Shown here: positions 1 to 6,103 of the stretch, piece after piece
How positions within the stretch are numbered: the first letter of the stretch is position 1
How the letters are laid out: the number at the start of each line of letters is the position of its first letter
Origin: an uncultured Bacteroidales bacterium
GTDB taxonomy: Bacteria; Bacteroidota; Bacteroidia; Bacteroidales; P3
Direction of reading: 5' to 3'
Length of the DNA stretch: 10,597 bases
Assembly (NCBI GenBank): GCA_947174375.1
Contig: CAMWIS010000046.1
Span: 1 to 10,597, forward strand
Made by a program: the position numbers and the translations under genes
Notes under the pieces: model-generated
Told to the model about the DNA's origin: nothing
What the model saw: the letters and a program-made list of their open reading frames with translations, nothing else
The model's database searches: none

Positions 1-117
1 AGCAAGTCGAAGCCCGAAGACGGCAAGGCGGAGGTCAAAGGCACGCAAACCGCCTATTCCTTCAAGGAAACTTTTTCGGTCGTGGATTTGAGTCTGGGCT
101 TTACCATCGCGTTCTAA
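1..117 (+). CDS. C-terminal end of an outer-membrane beta-barrel protein (5' partial)
   Basis: The reading frame is open from base 1 to a TAA at 115-117 and gives 38 residues. The last stretch alternates hydrophobic and polar residues and ends in phenylalanine (VVDLSLGFTIAF). That is the classic last strand of an outer-membrane beta-barrel, the signal read by the BAM assembly machinery. The preceding part is rich in Lys, Glu and Gly, as expected for an extracellular or periplasmic loop. Most of the gene lies outside the window, so the family cannot be named. It ends 12 bases before nth and may share its transcript. The frame is clear; the beta-barrel call is an inference from the terminal strand alone. 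Confidence 0.6.
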   Translation, partial: SKSKPEDGKAEVKGTQTAYSFKETFSVVDLSLGFTIAF

Positions 118-129
118 GGCTGAAAAATC

Positions 130-771
130 ATGCGCAGGGAAGAATTGTACGAAAACGTGTTCAAGGCTTTTGAACGCGAGATGCCGGTGGCCGAAAGCGA
201 ATTGCATTTCAAAAATCCGTACGAGCTGTTGGTGGCGGTCATGCTCTCGGCCCAGTGTACCGACAAGCGCGTCAATCTCGTTACGCCCGCGCTGTTCAAA
301 CGTTATCCGGACGCGTTGGCCTTGGCTTCGGCCGAGGTTTCCGAAATCTACGAATATATACGCTCCGTGTCTTATCCCAACAGCAAGAGCGCCCATCTTT
401 CGGGCATGGCCAAACGTTTGGTCGAAGTCTTCGGCGGCGAGGTGCCGGCTACGATGGAGGAACTCACGAGTCTGCCGGGCGTGGGCCGCAAGACCGCCAA
501 TGTGGTGATGGCCGTGGCCTTCCATCAGGCGCGCATGGCCGTGGATACGCACGTGTTCCGGGTTTCGGCGCGCATCGGTTTGACGCGTCAGGCCAAAACG
601 CCCTTGGAAACCGAACGGCAGTTGGTCAAATACCTTGCGGAAGATAAACTGGGGCAGGCACACCATTGGCTGCTGTTGCACGGCCGTTACGTCTGCACGG
701 CGCGGCGGCCGCATTGCGCGCAGTGTTTCCTCACGCCCTGGTGCGCTTATTATAAGAAGAAAGAAGCATGA
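130..771 (+). CDS. nth: Endonuclease III (DNA glycosylase / AP lyase)
   Basis: This base excision repair enzyme removes oxidised pyrimidines and nicks the resulting abasic site through its AP-lyase activity. At 213 residues it is the normal length for the family. The helix-hairpin-helix LPGVGRKTANVVM spans residues 115-127 and contains the catalytic lysine K121. The catalytic aspartate is D139 in VDTHVFRVSARIGL. The [4Fe-4S] cluster motif C-x6-C-x2-C-x5-C is complete at C189, C196, C199 and C205. The N-terminal helix reads LLVAVMLSAQCTDKRVN, the usual Nth LLSAQTTD region. The start ATG is 12 bases after the upstream stop and gives the expected N-terminus. The stop overlaps the lpxB start as ATGA, so the two are probably translationally coupled although their functions are unrelated. 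Confidence 0.97.
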   Translation: MRREELYENVFKAFEREMPVAESELHFKNPYELLVAVMLSAQCTDKRVNLVTPALFKRYPDALALASAEVSEIYEYIRSVSYPNSKSAHLSGMAKRLVEVFGGEVPATMEELTSLPGVGRKTANVVMAVAFHQARMAVDTHVFRVSARIGLTRQAKTPLETERQLVKYLAEDKLGQAHHWLLLHGRYVCTARRPHCAQCFLTPWCAYYKKKEA

Positions 772-1901
772 AATACTATATCATAGCGGGCGAACCTTCC
801 GGCGATTTGCACGGTGCCAATCTGCTGCGCGCCTTAGTGGCGCAGGATGCGGCCGCCGACATCCGTTTCTGGGGCGGCGACGCCATGGCCGAAGCGGGGC
901 AGGGGCGGGCCGTCCTGGTCAAGCATTACCGCGATTTGGCCTATATGGGCTTTTGGGAAGTGCTGACCCATTTGCGCATCATCCTCGGCAATATGGCGTT
1001 CTGTCGGAAAGACGTGGACGCTTTCAAGCCGGACGCCGTCATATTGATCGACTATCCGGGCTTCAACCTGCGCATCGCCAAGCATCTGTTCAAGCGGGGC
1101 TATAAAATCTACTATTATATCGCGCCGCAGATATGGGCCTGGCATACGTCGCGCGTCAAGCAGATAAGGCGTTACATCCGCCGGGTCTATCCCGTCTTGC
1201 CGTTTGAGCCGGCCTTTTATGCGAAACACGGCGTGGAGGCCTCGTTTTTGGGGCATCCGCTGTTGGACGCGATGGCGCGCTACCGTTTTTCCGACCCCTT
1301 GCCCGATGCGCCGCTCCAAGAGGGGGAACGGCTCATTACGCTCATGCCGGGCAGCCGCAAGCAGGAAATCGAGAAGATTTTTCCGCTCATGTTGGCGGCC
1401 ACGCGGCATTTCCCCGAATACCGGTTCGCCGTGGCGGCCACGCGCCACATGGCGCCGCTCTATGCCCGTTACCTGAACGGCTATCCGCAGATTCCGCTCG
1501 TCTATGACCGGGCCTACGACCTGCTTTCCGTCTCTACGGCCGCCTTGGTCAAATCGGGCACCTCCACGTTGGAGACCGCTTTGTTGGGCATACCGGAAGT
1601 GGTTTGCTACAAGGCCAGCGAAGTGTCGTACCGGATTGCGCGGCTGTTGGTCATGAACCGGATACGCTTTATTTCGCTCGTGAACCTGATTATGGACCGG
1701 GAAGTCGTCAAGGAGTTGTTGCAGGGCGATTTGACCGAGGCGAATATCGTGGCCGAGTTAGAGAAAGTCTTAAAAAATCCAAAAATAAGGGAAAAACAAC
1801 TGTCTGATTATAAGGAGCTCCGGGATAAATTGGGGCAGGAAGGCGCTTCAACGCGCGTGGCCGCTTCGATCATCGCGGATCTCGAACGTATATTAGTGTA
1901 A
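768..1901 (+). CDS. lpxB: Lipid-A-disaccharide synthase
   Basis: LpxB is a GT19-family glycosyltransferase. It joins UDP-2,3-diacylglucosamine to lipid X at the cytoplasmic face of the inner membrane to form the disaccharide core of lipid A. The length of 377 residues is typical. Visible signatures in order: AGEPSGDLHGANLLRAL (7-23), MGFWEVL (60-66), LIDYPGFN (93-100) with D95 aligning to the catalytic D98 of E. coli, YYIAPQIWAWHTSRVKQIRR (116-135), LPFEPAFY (144-151), GHPLLDAM (162-169), LMPGSRKQEI (192-201) and KSGTSTLETALLGIP (262-276), the nucleotide-sugar-binding region. A purine-rich AAGAAGAAAGAAG lies just before the ATG, inside the end of nth. The SpoIID-domain gene starts 5 bases after the stop. 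The gene shows that the organism makes a lipid A outer leaflet. Confidence 0.97.
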   Translation: MKYYIIAGEPSGDLHGANLLRALVAQDAAADIRFWGGDAMAEAGQGRAVLVKHYRDLAYMGFWEVLTHLRIILGNMAFCRKDVDAFKPDAVILIDYPGFNLRIAKHLFKRGYKIYYYIAPQIWAWHTSRVKQIRRYIRRVYPVLPFEPAFYAKHGVEASFLGHPLLDAMARYRFSDPLPDAPLQEGERLITLMPGSRKQEIEKIFPLMLAATRHFPEYRFAVAATRHMAPLYARYLNGYPQIPLVYDRAYDLLSVSTAALVKSGTSTLETALLGIPEVVCYKASEVSYRIARLLVMNRIRFISLVNLIMDREVVKELLQGDLTEANIVAELEKVLKNPKIREKQLSDYKELRDKLGQEGASTRVAASIIADLERILV

Positions 1902-1906
1902 GCATT

Positions 1907-3076
1907 ATGAAAAAGATATTGGGTGCGGGATTCCTCTGTGGAATGTTGTTGTGGATGGTCGGCCGGGCGTACGCCACCGACCTTTCGGTGCGGATTTTCT
2001 CCGAAAAGCCGTCGGCGGCCTATGTGTTTACGGCGGCCCTGGGCGTGTATTACATTTTCGATTCCGAAGGACAACGTTTGGTGGAATTGCACGAAGACCA
2101 GTCAGTGACCTTGCGTGTGGAAGCCGAGAACATTGCGGTGTGGCAGGGCGACTCGCTGATAGGTGTCTTCCCGTCGCTGTCGTTGGACGGCGAGGGGCTG
2201 AAAGCCATTTTCGCGATTCATCCGGAGGGTGCGCCGGGCGAGGTGCGTTATTACGACGACCATTTGGAAGTGGGCGTGGAGAACGGCCGCCTGTTTCTGA
2301 TCAACATCGTGAATGTGGAAAACTATGTGGCCGGCGTTACCCAGTCGGAGGTGCGGAGCATCAGCGACAAATTGGATTTCTATAAGATACAGGCCATTAT
2401 CGCGCGGACGTATGCCATCAACAATTTGCGGCGCCATGCGAACGACGGCTACCATCTGTGCGACGGCGTGCATTGCCAGGTCTATAAGAGCCGCAACAAT
2501 ACGCCGCTGATTCTGACCGCGACGGTGCAGACGGCCGGTTCGTTGATTGTGGATACGGCCGACCAGGTTATCACGGCTTCGTTCTATTCCAATTCCGGCG
2601 GCGAAACCGTGGCTTCGGAAGACGTATGGCGTTACGAGATACCTTATTTGCGTCCCGTGCGCGACACGTTCTCGATGAGTATGCGGAACGCCTTTTGGGT
2701 TAAGGAAATGAGCCGTAAGGAATGGTTGGATTTTCTGGAACGGAAATACAACTATCCGGTCAAGAACGCGACGATGCGCGACAGTGCCTTGACCTTCAAA
2801 CAGATAAGAAGAAAAGTCTATTTTCCCAATCAAATACCGCTTAAAAACATTCGTCAGGATTTGAATTTGCGGTCCACTTATTTCTCGGTCTCCACGCAGG
2901 GAGACCAGGTAAGACTCACCGGTCGCGGCTACGGGCACGGCGTAGGCCTTAGCCAAGAAGGGGCGGTGCGTATGGTCGATTTGGGGTATTCGGTGGAAGA
3001 CGTCATCCGCTTCTACTATACCGGCGTTTCGATCAAGCACATGGATCAGCTTTCCATCGGCGATTTGAGCGATTGA
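1907..3076 (+). CDS. Secreted SpoIID/LytB-domain protein (putative peptidoglycan lytic transglycosylase)
   Basis: The protein has 389 residues. An N-terminal signal peptide is visible: MKK, a hydrophobic core to about residue 18, then GRAYATDL with likely cleavage after an Ala near 22-23, so it is exported. The SpoIID domain runs from about residue 115 to 377. It contains NVENYVAGVTQSEV with E148 at the position of the catalytic glutamate of SpoIID, then IQAIIARTYAINN (161-173), then HLCDGVHCQVYKS (183-195), whose Cys/His residues recall the zinc site described in Clostridioides difficile SpoIID. SFYSNSGGETVASEDVW (225-241) and the C-terminal GRGYGHGVGLSQEGAVRMVDLGY (339-361) are family hallmarks. 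In sporulating Firmicutes SpoIID cleaves denuded glycan strands during engulfment. Here a vegetative role in cell-wall remodelling is inferred. It sits 5 bases after lpxB and a few bases before comEC. Confidence 0.9.
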   Translation: MKKILGAGFLCGMLLWMVGRAYATDLSVRIFSEKPSAAYVFTAALGVYYIFDSEGQRLVELHEDQSVTLRVEAENIAVWQGDSLIGVFPSLSLDGEGLKAIFAIHPEGAPGEVRYYDDHLEVGVENGRLFLINIVNVENYVAGVTQSEVRSISDKLDFYKIQAIIARTYAINNLRRHANDGYHLCDGVHCQVYKSRNNTPLILTATVQTAGSLIVDTADQVITASFYSNSGGETVASEDVWRYEIPYLRPVRDTFSMSMRNAFWVKEMSRKEWLDFLERKYNYPVKNATMRDSALTFKQIRRKVYFPNQIPLKNIRQDLNLRSTYFSVSTQGDQVRLTGRGYGHGVGLSQEGAVRMVDLGYSVEDVIRFYYTGVSIKHMDQLSIGDLSD

Positions 3077-3083
3077 CGGCGTG

Positions 3084-4691
3084 ATGCGGGGAAGCCCGTA
3101 CCGCCCGTCCTTTTATTTCCTTTTCTTTTGTTACGCGGCAGGCCTGCTATGGGGCTTGTGCACGGAGGGTTCCGGTAGCCGTTGGACGGCTATGGGGCTT
3201 TGGACGCTGTGGGGGCTGGTCCTGGCGGCGATGGGCGTGCTGTGCGTCGGCCGTCGGCCGGTCTTGCGGGCGGTGGCCGCCGTCGGCTTGGCCGTGGGCG
3301 GCGGCTATGCCAATGTGGCGTTGAGCCGTGCGGCGGGCGGCCGCTTGCCGGAAGCCTGTCTGGACGGCGGCAAGCGTCTCTACGAAGTGGAGGTATTGGA
3401 TTTCGGCAAGGAAACGGCCAAGAGTTGGAAAAAGACCGTGCGCGTGTGGGCTTATGCCGGGGATGACGGCGCTTGGCGGCCGACCCGCGCCAAACTGTGT
3501 CTGTATTTCCAAAAGGACGGCACCGCCGCCGCGCTGGCGCCCGGCGACCGTCTTACGGTCCGTGCCGCCCCGGCCCCCTTCGACACGGCGGCCTATGCGG
3601 GGTACGCCCGCTATATGCACCGCCGTTACATCTATGCGAGCGCCTATGTGCCACGGGGCGGTTGGGGCTTCGTGGGCACGGACTCGGCGTCCGGGGCGGG
3701 GCGGCACAAGGCGCACCGCTTGCGGCGCGCCGCCGGGCGCCTGCAGGCCCGTTTGGCGGCCGGCTTGGAGCATCCGCTTTTGGCCGAGCGCGAGCGCGGC
3801 ATCGCCAAGGCCTTGGTCTTCGGCGACAAGTCGGATATGGACCCGGAAGTCAGCCAAGCCTACCGCGATGCCGGCGTCGTACACGTGCTCTGCGTGTCGG
3901 GGATGCACTTGGGCATCGTCGCGTGGGTGCTGATGCTGTTGCTCAAAGGCCTGCGCGGCCGTCGGGCGCGGTGGCTGCGGTTCGGCATCGTCTGCGGCTT
4001 CCTGTGGGGCTACGCGCTCGTAACCGGGCTGTCGGCCTCCGTCTGCCGCGCCGCCTGTATGTTCACGTTCGTGCAGGCCGGCCTCTGTCTCGGCCGCCGC
4101 CTGCCGGTGGAACGCTCGCTCTTGTTGTCGGCCTGGCTGTTGTTGACGCTGCGGCCCGACTGGCTGTTAGATCTCGGCTTCATGCTGTCGTATCTGGCCG
4201 TGGGCGGCATCGTGTTCCTCTCGCCCCGCGTCTATCCGGCGGCCGTCGAAAAACGGAAGTACTTGAAGAAAATCGTGGGGATGAGCGCCGTGTCGTGGGC
4301 GGCGCAAGGCGCCACCGCGCCCTTGAGTCTGTGCTTTTTCGGGCAGTTTCCCGTCTATTTTTGGGTGGCCAACATGGTGGTCGCGCCCTTGGCCTCCGTC
4401 CTGTTGCCCGTGGGGCTGGTGGCCGGTTTGGTCGGGGTGTCGGCCCCGGGTAACGGTTGGCTGACGGCCGCGTTGATGCACGTGCTGCAATACGGCCTCG
4501 CGCTCATGAACGGCATGAGTCTGTGGATAGAGACGTGGCCGGGTGCGGTGTGGCCGGTCGTCCTGTCGGGGATGGCCTGTGTCTGTTGTTACGGCATCCT
4601 CTACTGCGGCCGTCAGGCGGTCGTCCGTCGGGAAAAACGCTATCTGCCCTATGCGGGCGGGTTGATATGGCTCGTCTGCTGTTTGGCGTAA
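3084..4691 (+). CDS. comEC: ComEC/Rec2-family membrane protein lacking the C-terminal MBL domain
   Basis: This is a polytopic inner-membrane protein of the DNA-uptake channel family. I start it at the ATG at 3084 (535 residues); an in-frame GTG at 3081 would add one Met. Numbered from the GTG, membrane segments lie at about 11-27 and 36-57, followed by a soluble OB-like DUF4131 region (about 100-190). The Competence domain follows, with ALVFGDKSDMDPEVSQAYRDAG (244-265), HVLCVSGMHLGIV (268-280), LVTGLSASVCRAACMFTF (313-330), RPDWLLDLGFMLSYLAVGGI (358-377) and WAAQGATAPLSLCFFGQFPVYFWVANMVVAPL (406-437). The protein ends soon after the last membrane segments at residue 536. Many ComEC proteins run to 650-800 residues with a metallo-beta-lactamase-like nuclease domain; there is no room for one here because the convergent gene begins 16 bases later. 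Family membership is certain; DNA-uptake function is not proven. Confidence 0.9.
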   Translation: MRGSPYRPSFYFLFFCYAAGLLWGLCTEGSGSRWTAMGLWTLWGLVLAAMGVLCVGRRPVLRAVAAVGLAVGGGYANVALSRAAGGRLPEACLDGGKRLYEVEVLDFGKETAKSWKKTVRVWAYAGDDGAWRPTRAKLCLYFQKDGTAAALAPGDRLTVRAAPAPFDTAAYAGYARYMHRRYIYASAYVPRGGWGFVGTDSASGAGRHKAHRLRRAAGRLQARLAAGLEHPLLAERERGIAKALVFGDKSDMDPEVSQAYRDAGVVHVLCVSGMHLGIVAWVLMLLLKGLRGRRARWLRFGIVCGFLWGYALVTGLSASVCRAACMFTFVQAGLCLGRRLPVERSLLLSAWLLLTLRPDWLLDLGFMLSYLAVGGIVFLSPRVYPAAVEKRKYLKKIVGMSAVSWAAQGATAPLSLCFFGQFPVYFWVANMVVAPLASVLLPVGLVAGLVGVSAPGNGWLTAALMHVLQYGLALMNGMSLWIETWPGAVWPVVLSGMACVCCYGILYCGRQAVVRREKRYLPYAGGLIWLVCCLA

Positions 4692-4707
4692 ACGGCCTTG
4701 GCTTGGA

Positions 4708-5469
4708 CTAAAACAGGAATTTCCTCAGGAAATCGGACGTCTTTTCCTCGGTCGGGATGGCCAATTTCTTGCGGATGTGATAGATGGAAGTCTCGATGGT
4801 GCGGACGGAGCGGCGCGTCAAAAGCGCCATGTCTTTCGTGCTTTGTCCCAAGGCTAAGAAGGTGCACAGTCTCAATTCCGTTTCGTTCATGTCCGGCGCT
4901 ATCTGCAACAGCTTTTCGGTGAAAGCCGGGTACATGGCGTCGAACGTGGCCTTGCAGGCCGAGCGTACCGCCTCGGGGTCGATGGAGGCCGTGCAGCCTT
5001 TGATTTCGGCCAGCAGCGCCGCGCGTTTTTCGGCGGTTTTGGCCGAGTCCCATTTCTTGAGTGCGTATTCCAGCGTGCAGAGCGCTTCCGCGCCTTGCAG
5101 GAACAGGAGGGCCTGTTGCTGTTTGGCCGCCGCCTCTTCCGCGTCTTCGGCATGGATGCGCGCCATCGACATGATGGCCGGCCCCATCTTGAGGGCCACT
5201 TCAAGGGCTTCCAGCGGGTTCGCCATCGGAGCCGGTTCGGCGGGCGGGGGCGTCGGGGCCTCCGGCGCTTCGGCGGCCAACCGGCGGCTTACCGTGCTGT
5301 CGTCAACGATCAGCGCCGTCCGTTGCGGTTGCGGCTTTGGCTGCGGTTTAGGTTTCGGCGCCGGCCGCCGTCTGCCGTTGCGGTCCCGGTGTCCGAGGCT
5401 CAAAACCAGGACGCCGCCCAGAATCAGCATGGCGCAGGCCAAAACGAGTATGATCAAGAACAGTTTCAT
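4708..5469 (-). CDS. Membrane-anchored protein with a C-terminal LuxR-type HTH domain
   Basis: The protein has 253 residues. One hydrophobic segment (3-25) is followed by HRDRNGRRR, which by the positive-inside rule puts the rest in the cytoplasm. A Pro/Lys/Gln linker (KPKPQPKPQPQ, 39-49) and an Ala/Pro-rich stretch to about 84 lead into a helical middle region (85-190). The C-terminus NETELRLCTFLALGQSTKDMALLTRRSVRTIETSIYHIRKKLAI (195-238) is a LuxR/GerE-like helix-turn-helix of the kind common in Bacteroidota regulators (compare TPNELRLCAFL...STKEIA...RSVRSIE...RLRKKL). Related proteins usually carry TPR repeats before the membrane segment; here no periplasmic sensor is present, which is odd. 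The ATG overlaps the SlyD stop as ATGA, so translation is probably coupled. DNA binding is inferred from the fold; target genes are unknown. Confidence 0.8.
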   Translation of the reverse strand: MKLFLIILVLACAMLILGGVLVLSLGHRDRNGRRRPAPKPKPQPKPQPQRTALIVDDSTVSRRLAAEAPEAPTPPPAEPAPMANPLEALEVALKMGPAIMSMARIHAEDAEEAAAKQQQALLFLQGAEALCTLEYALKKWDSAKTAEKRAALLAEIKGCTASIDPEAVRSACKATFDAMYPAFTEKLLQIAPDMNETELRLCTFLALGQSTKDMALLTRRSVRTIETSIYHIRKKLAIPTEEKTSDFLRKFLF

Positions 5470-5945
5470 AATGCTTTAATTTCGGCTTCCGTCGCCTGAC
5501 GGACCGCCAGAATCTTGCCTTCGAAGAACAGCGTCTCGCCGGAGAGCGGATGATTGAAATCCAGCGAAACGATGTCGTCCTGAATTTCGGTAATCAGGGC
5601 TTCGTACGTCGTCTCGTCGGCGTCCACGATCGGGATGATGTTGCCTTCGTATATATTTTCGGCCGCTTCTTCGGGCAGGCCTTCCAACAATTCGGCTTTC
5701 GGCACGCGCACGAGTTTCTCCTCGTCGTATTCGCCATAGGCTTCCTGCGGGTTCAGGCTGAACGCGAACGTGTCGCCGGCCTTCAGCCCCATGATTTTGG
5801 CCTCGAAAGATTCCAACAGCACATCGTGCCCTACAACGACTTCCATGGCGTCTTTCTCGCCGATTTCCTCGATGACCTCCCCGTCCGCCTTGTCGAAGCG
5901 TAGCGTATAGGTCAGTTTGACGAGCGTGTCTTTCGCTATTTCCAT
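5466..5945 (-). CDS. SlyD-like FKBP-type peptidyl-prolyl cis-trans isomerase
   Basis: This is a cytoplasmic folding factor that isomerises X-Pro bonds and acts as a chaperone. It has 159 residues. It begins MEIAKDTLVKLTYTL, matching the first strand of SlyD. The FKBP half includes GEVIEEI (22-28), VVGHDVLLESFEAKIMGLKAGD (37-58) and NPQEAYGEYDEEKLVRVPKAEL (65-86). An insert-in-flap (IF) chaperone domain follows at about 71-125 (NIIPIVDADETTYEALITEIQDDIVSLDFNHPLSG), with NHPLSG at 131-136 matching the NHMLAG motif of E. coli SlyD, then FEGKILAVRQATEAEI. The histidine- and cysteine-rich metal-binding tail of E. coli SlyD is absent, so a nickel role is unlikely. It is the first gene of a two-gene minus-strand operon with the LuxR-type protein and is probably read from the AT-rich region at 5971-5990. 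Confidence 0.93.
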   Translation of the reverse strand: MEIAKDTLVKLTYTLRFDKADGEVIEEIGEKDAMEVVVGHDVLLESFEAKIMGLKAGDTFAFSLNPQEAYGEYDEEKLVRVPKAELLEGLPEEAAENIYEGNIIPIVDADETTYEALITEIQDDIVSLDFNHPLSGETLFFEGKILAVRQATEAEIKAL

Positions 5946-5970
5946 AAGTTTGAAACTAATCGGATGCTTA

Positions 5971-5988
5971 CAAAAATAGACAAAAATA
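5971..5988 (-). promoter_or_regulatory. Putative tandem -7 elements for the slyD-like/LuxR operon
   Basis: On the minus strand the sequence TATTTTTG occurs twice, at 5978-5971 and 5988-5981. Both match the Bacteroidota -7 consensus TAnnTTTG. Use of the nearer copy would give a leader of about 20 bases before the ATG at 5945. No good TTTG -33 element lies at the expected distance; that position is simply T-rich. The matches are direct observations; activity is an inference. Confidence 0.45.
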
Positions 5989-6002
5989 AGGAAAAATAAA
6001 AA
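5971..6002. repeat. Phased A-tract direct repeat, 10-base period
   Basis: Three consecutive 10-base units read caaaaataga, caaaaataag and gaaaaataaa. Each carries five A residues followed by TA, with A-tracts starting at 5972, 5982 and 5992, and a further A run continues to 6002. Spacing of one helical turn is the arrangement that bends DNA. It coincides with the putative slyD promoter, whose -7 boxes are the complements of two of the units. It may enhance promoter strength or bind an architectural protein; that is inference. Confidence 0.6.
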
Positions 6003-6043
6003 CCGGCGAGTTTTTCATAGCCTGTTGTTGGAAACTCGGTCGG
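6003..6043. repeat. Imperfect inverted repeat in the divergent slyD/xthA gap
   Basis: CGAGTTT at 6007-6013 pairs with AAACTCG at 6032-6038. Flanking CCGG (6003-6006) and GTCGG (6039-6043) allow the stem to extend imperfectly across mismatches, with a loop of about 18 bases. Read on the minus strand the hairpin is followed directly by a T-rich run (TTTTTATTTTT). This resembles an intrinsic terminator facing slyD, or it could be an operator. No minus-strand gene lies upstream that would need terminating. Confidence 0.3.
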
Positions 6044-6073
6044 CGCCGTCTCGCCACGGTATCATTTAAAGCG

Positions 6074-6081
6074 TATCTTTG
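6074..6081 (+). promoter_or_regulatory. Putative -7 element for xthA
   Basis: TATCTTTG matches the Bacteroidota -7 consensus TAnnTTTG and ends 22 bases before the GTG start of xthA, giving a leader of roughly 16-18 bases. No TTTG is present at the usual -33 spacing. It is the only full match on the plus strand of this gap. Confidence 0.45.
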
Positions 6082-6103
6082 CGCGTGAAATCAAGTAAAA
6101 CAC

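Noticed and set aside
2102..3040. A 312-codon open frame on the minus strand opposite the SpoIID-domain gene
   Set aside because: The plus strand has a complete signal peptide and SpoIID motifs. The minus frame gives a His/Arg/Gln-rich product with no recognisable domain, as expected from the complement of a GC-rich gene.
3473..4453. Long open frames in other phases within comEC (also 3147-3908 minus and 3328-3933 plus)
   Set aside because: They are Arg/Ala/Gly-rich shadows of the GC-rich comEC frame, without start context or domain signals.
4692..4707. Bidirectional terminator between comEC and the convergent LuxR-type gene
   Set aside because: The gap is 16 bases and I could not form a stable hairpin with a T-run across it.
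4784..5479. A 231-codon plus-strand frame opposite the LuxR-type gene
   Set aside because: Its product is a Ser/Ala-rich sequence without domains, whereas the minus strand encodes a membrane segment and an HTH and is in operon with the SlyD-like gene.
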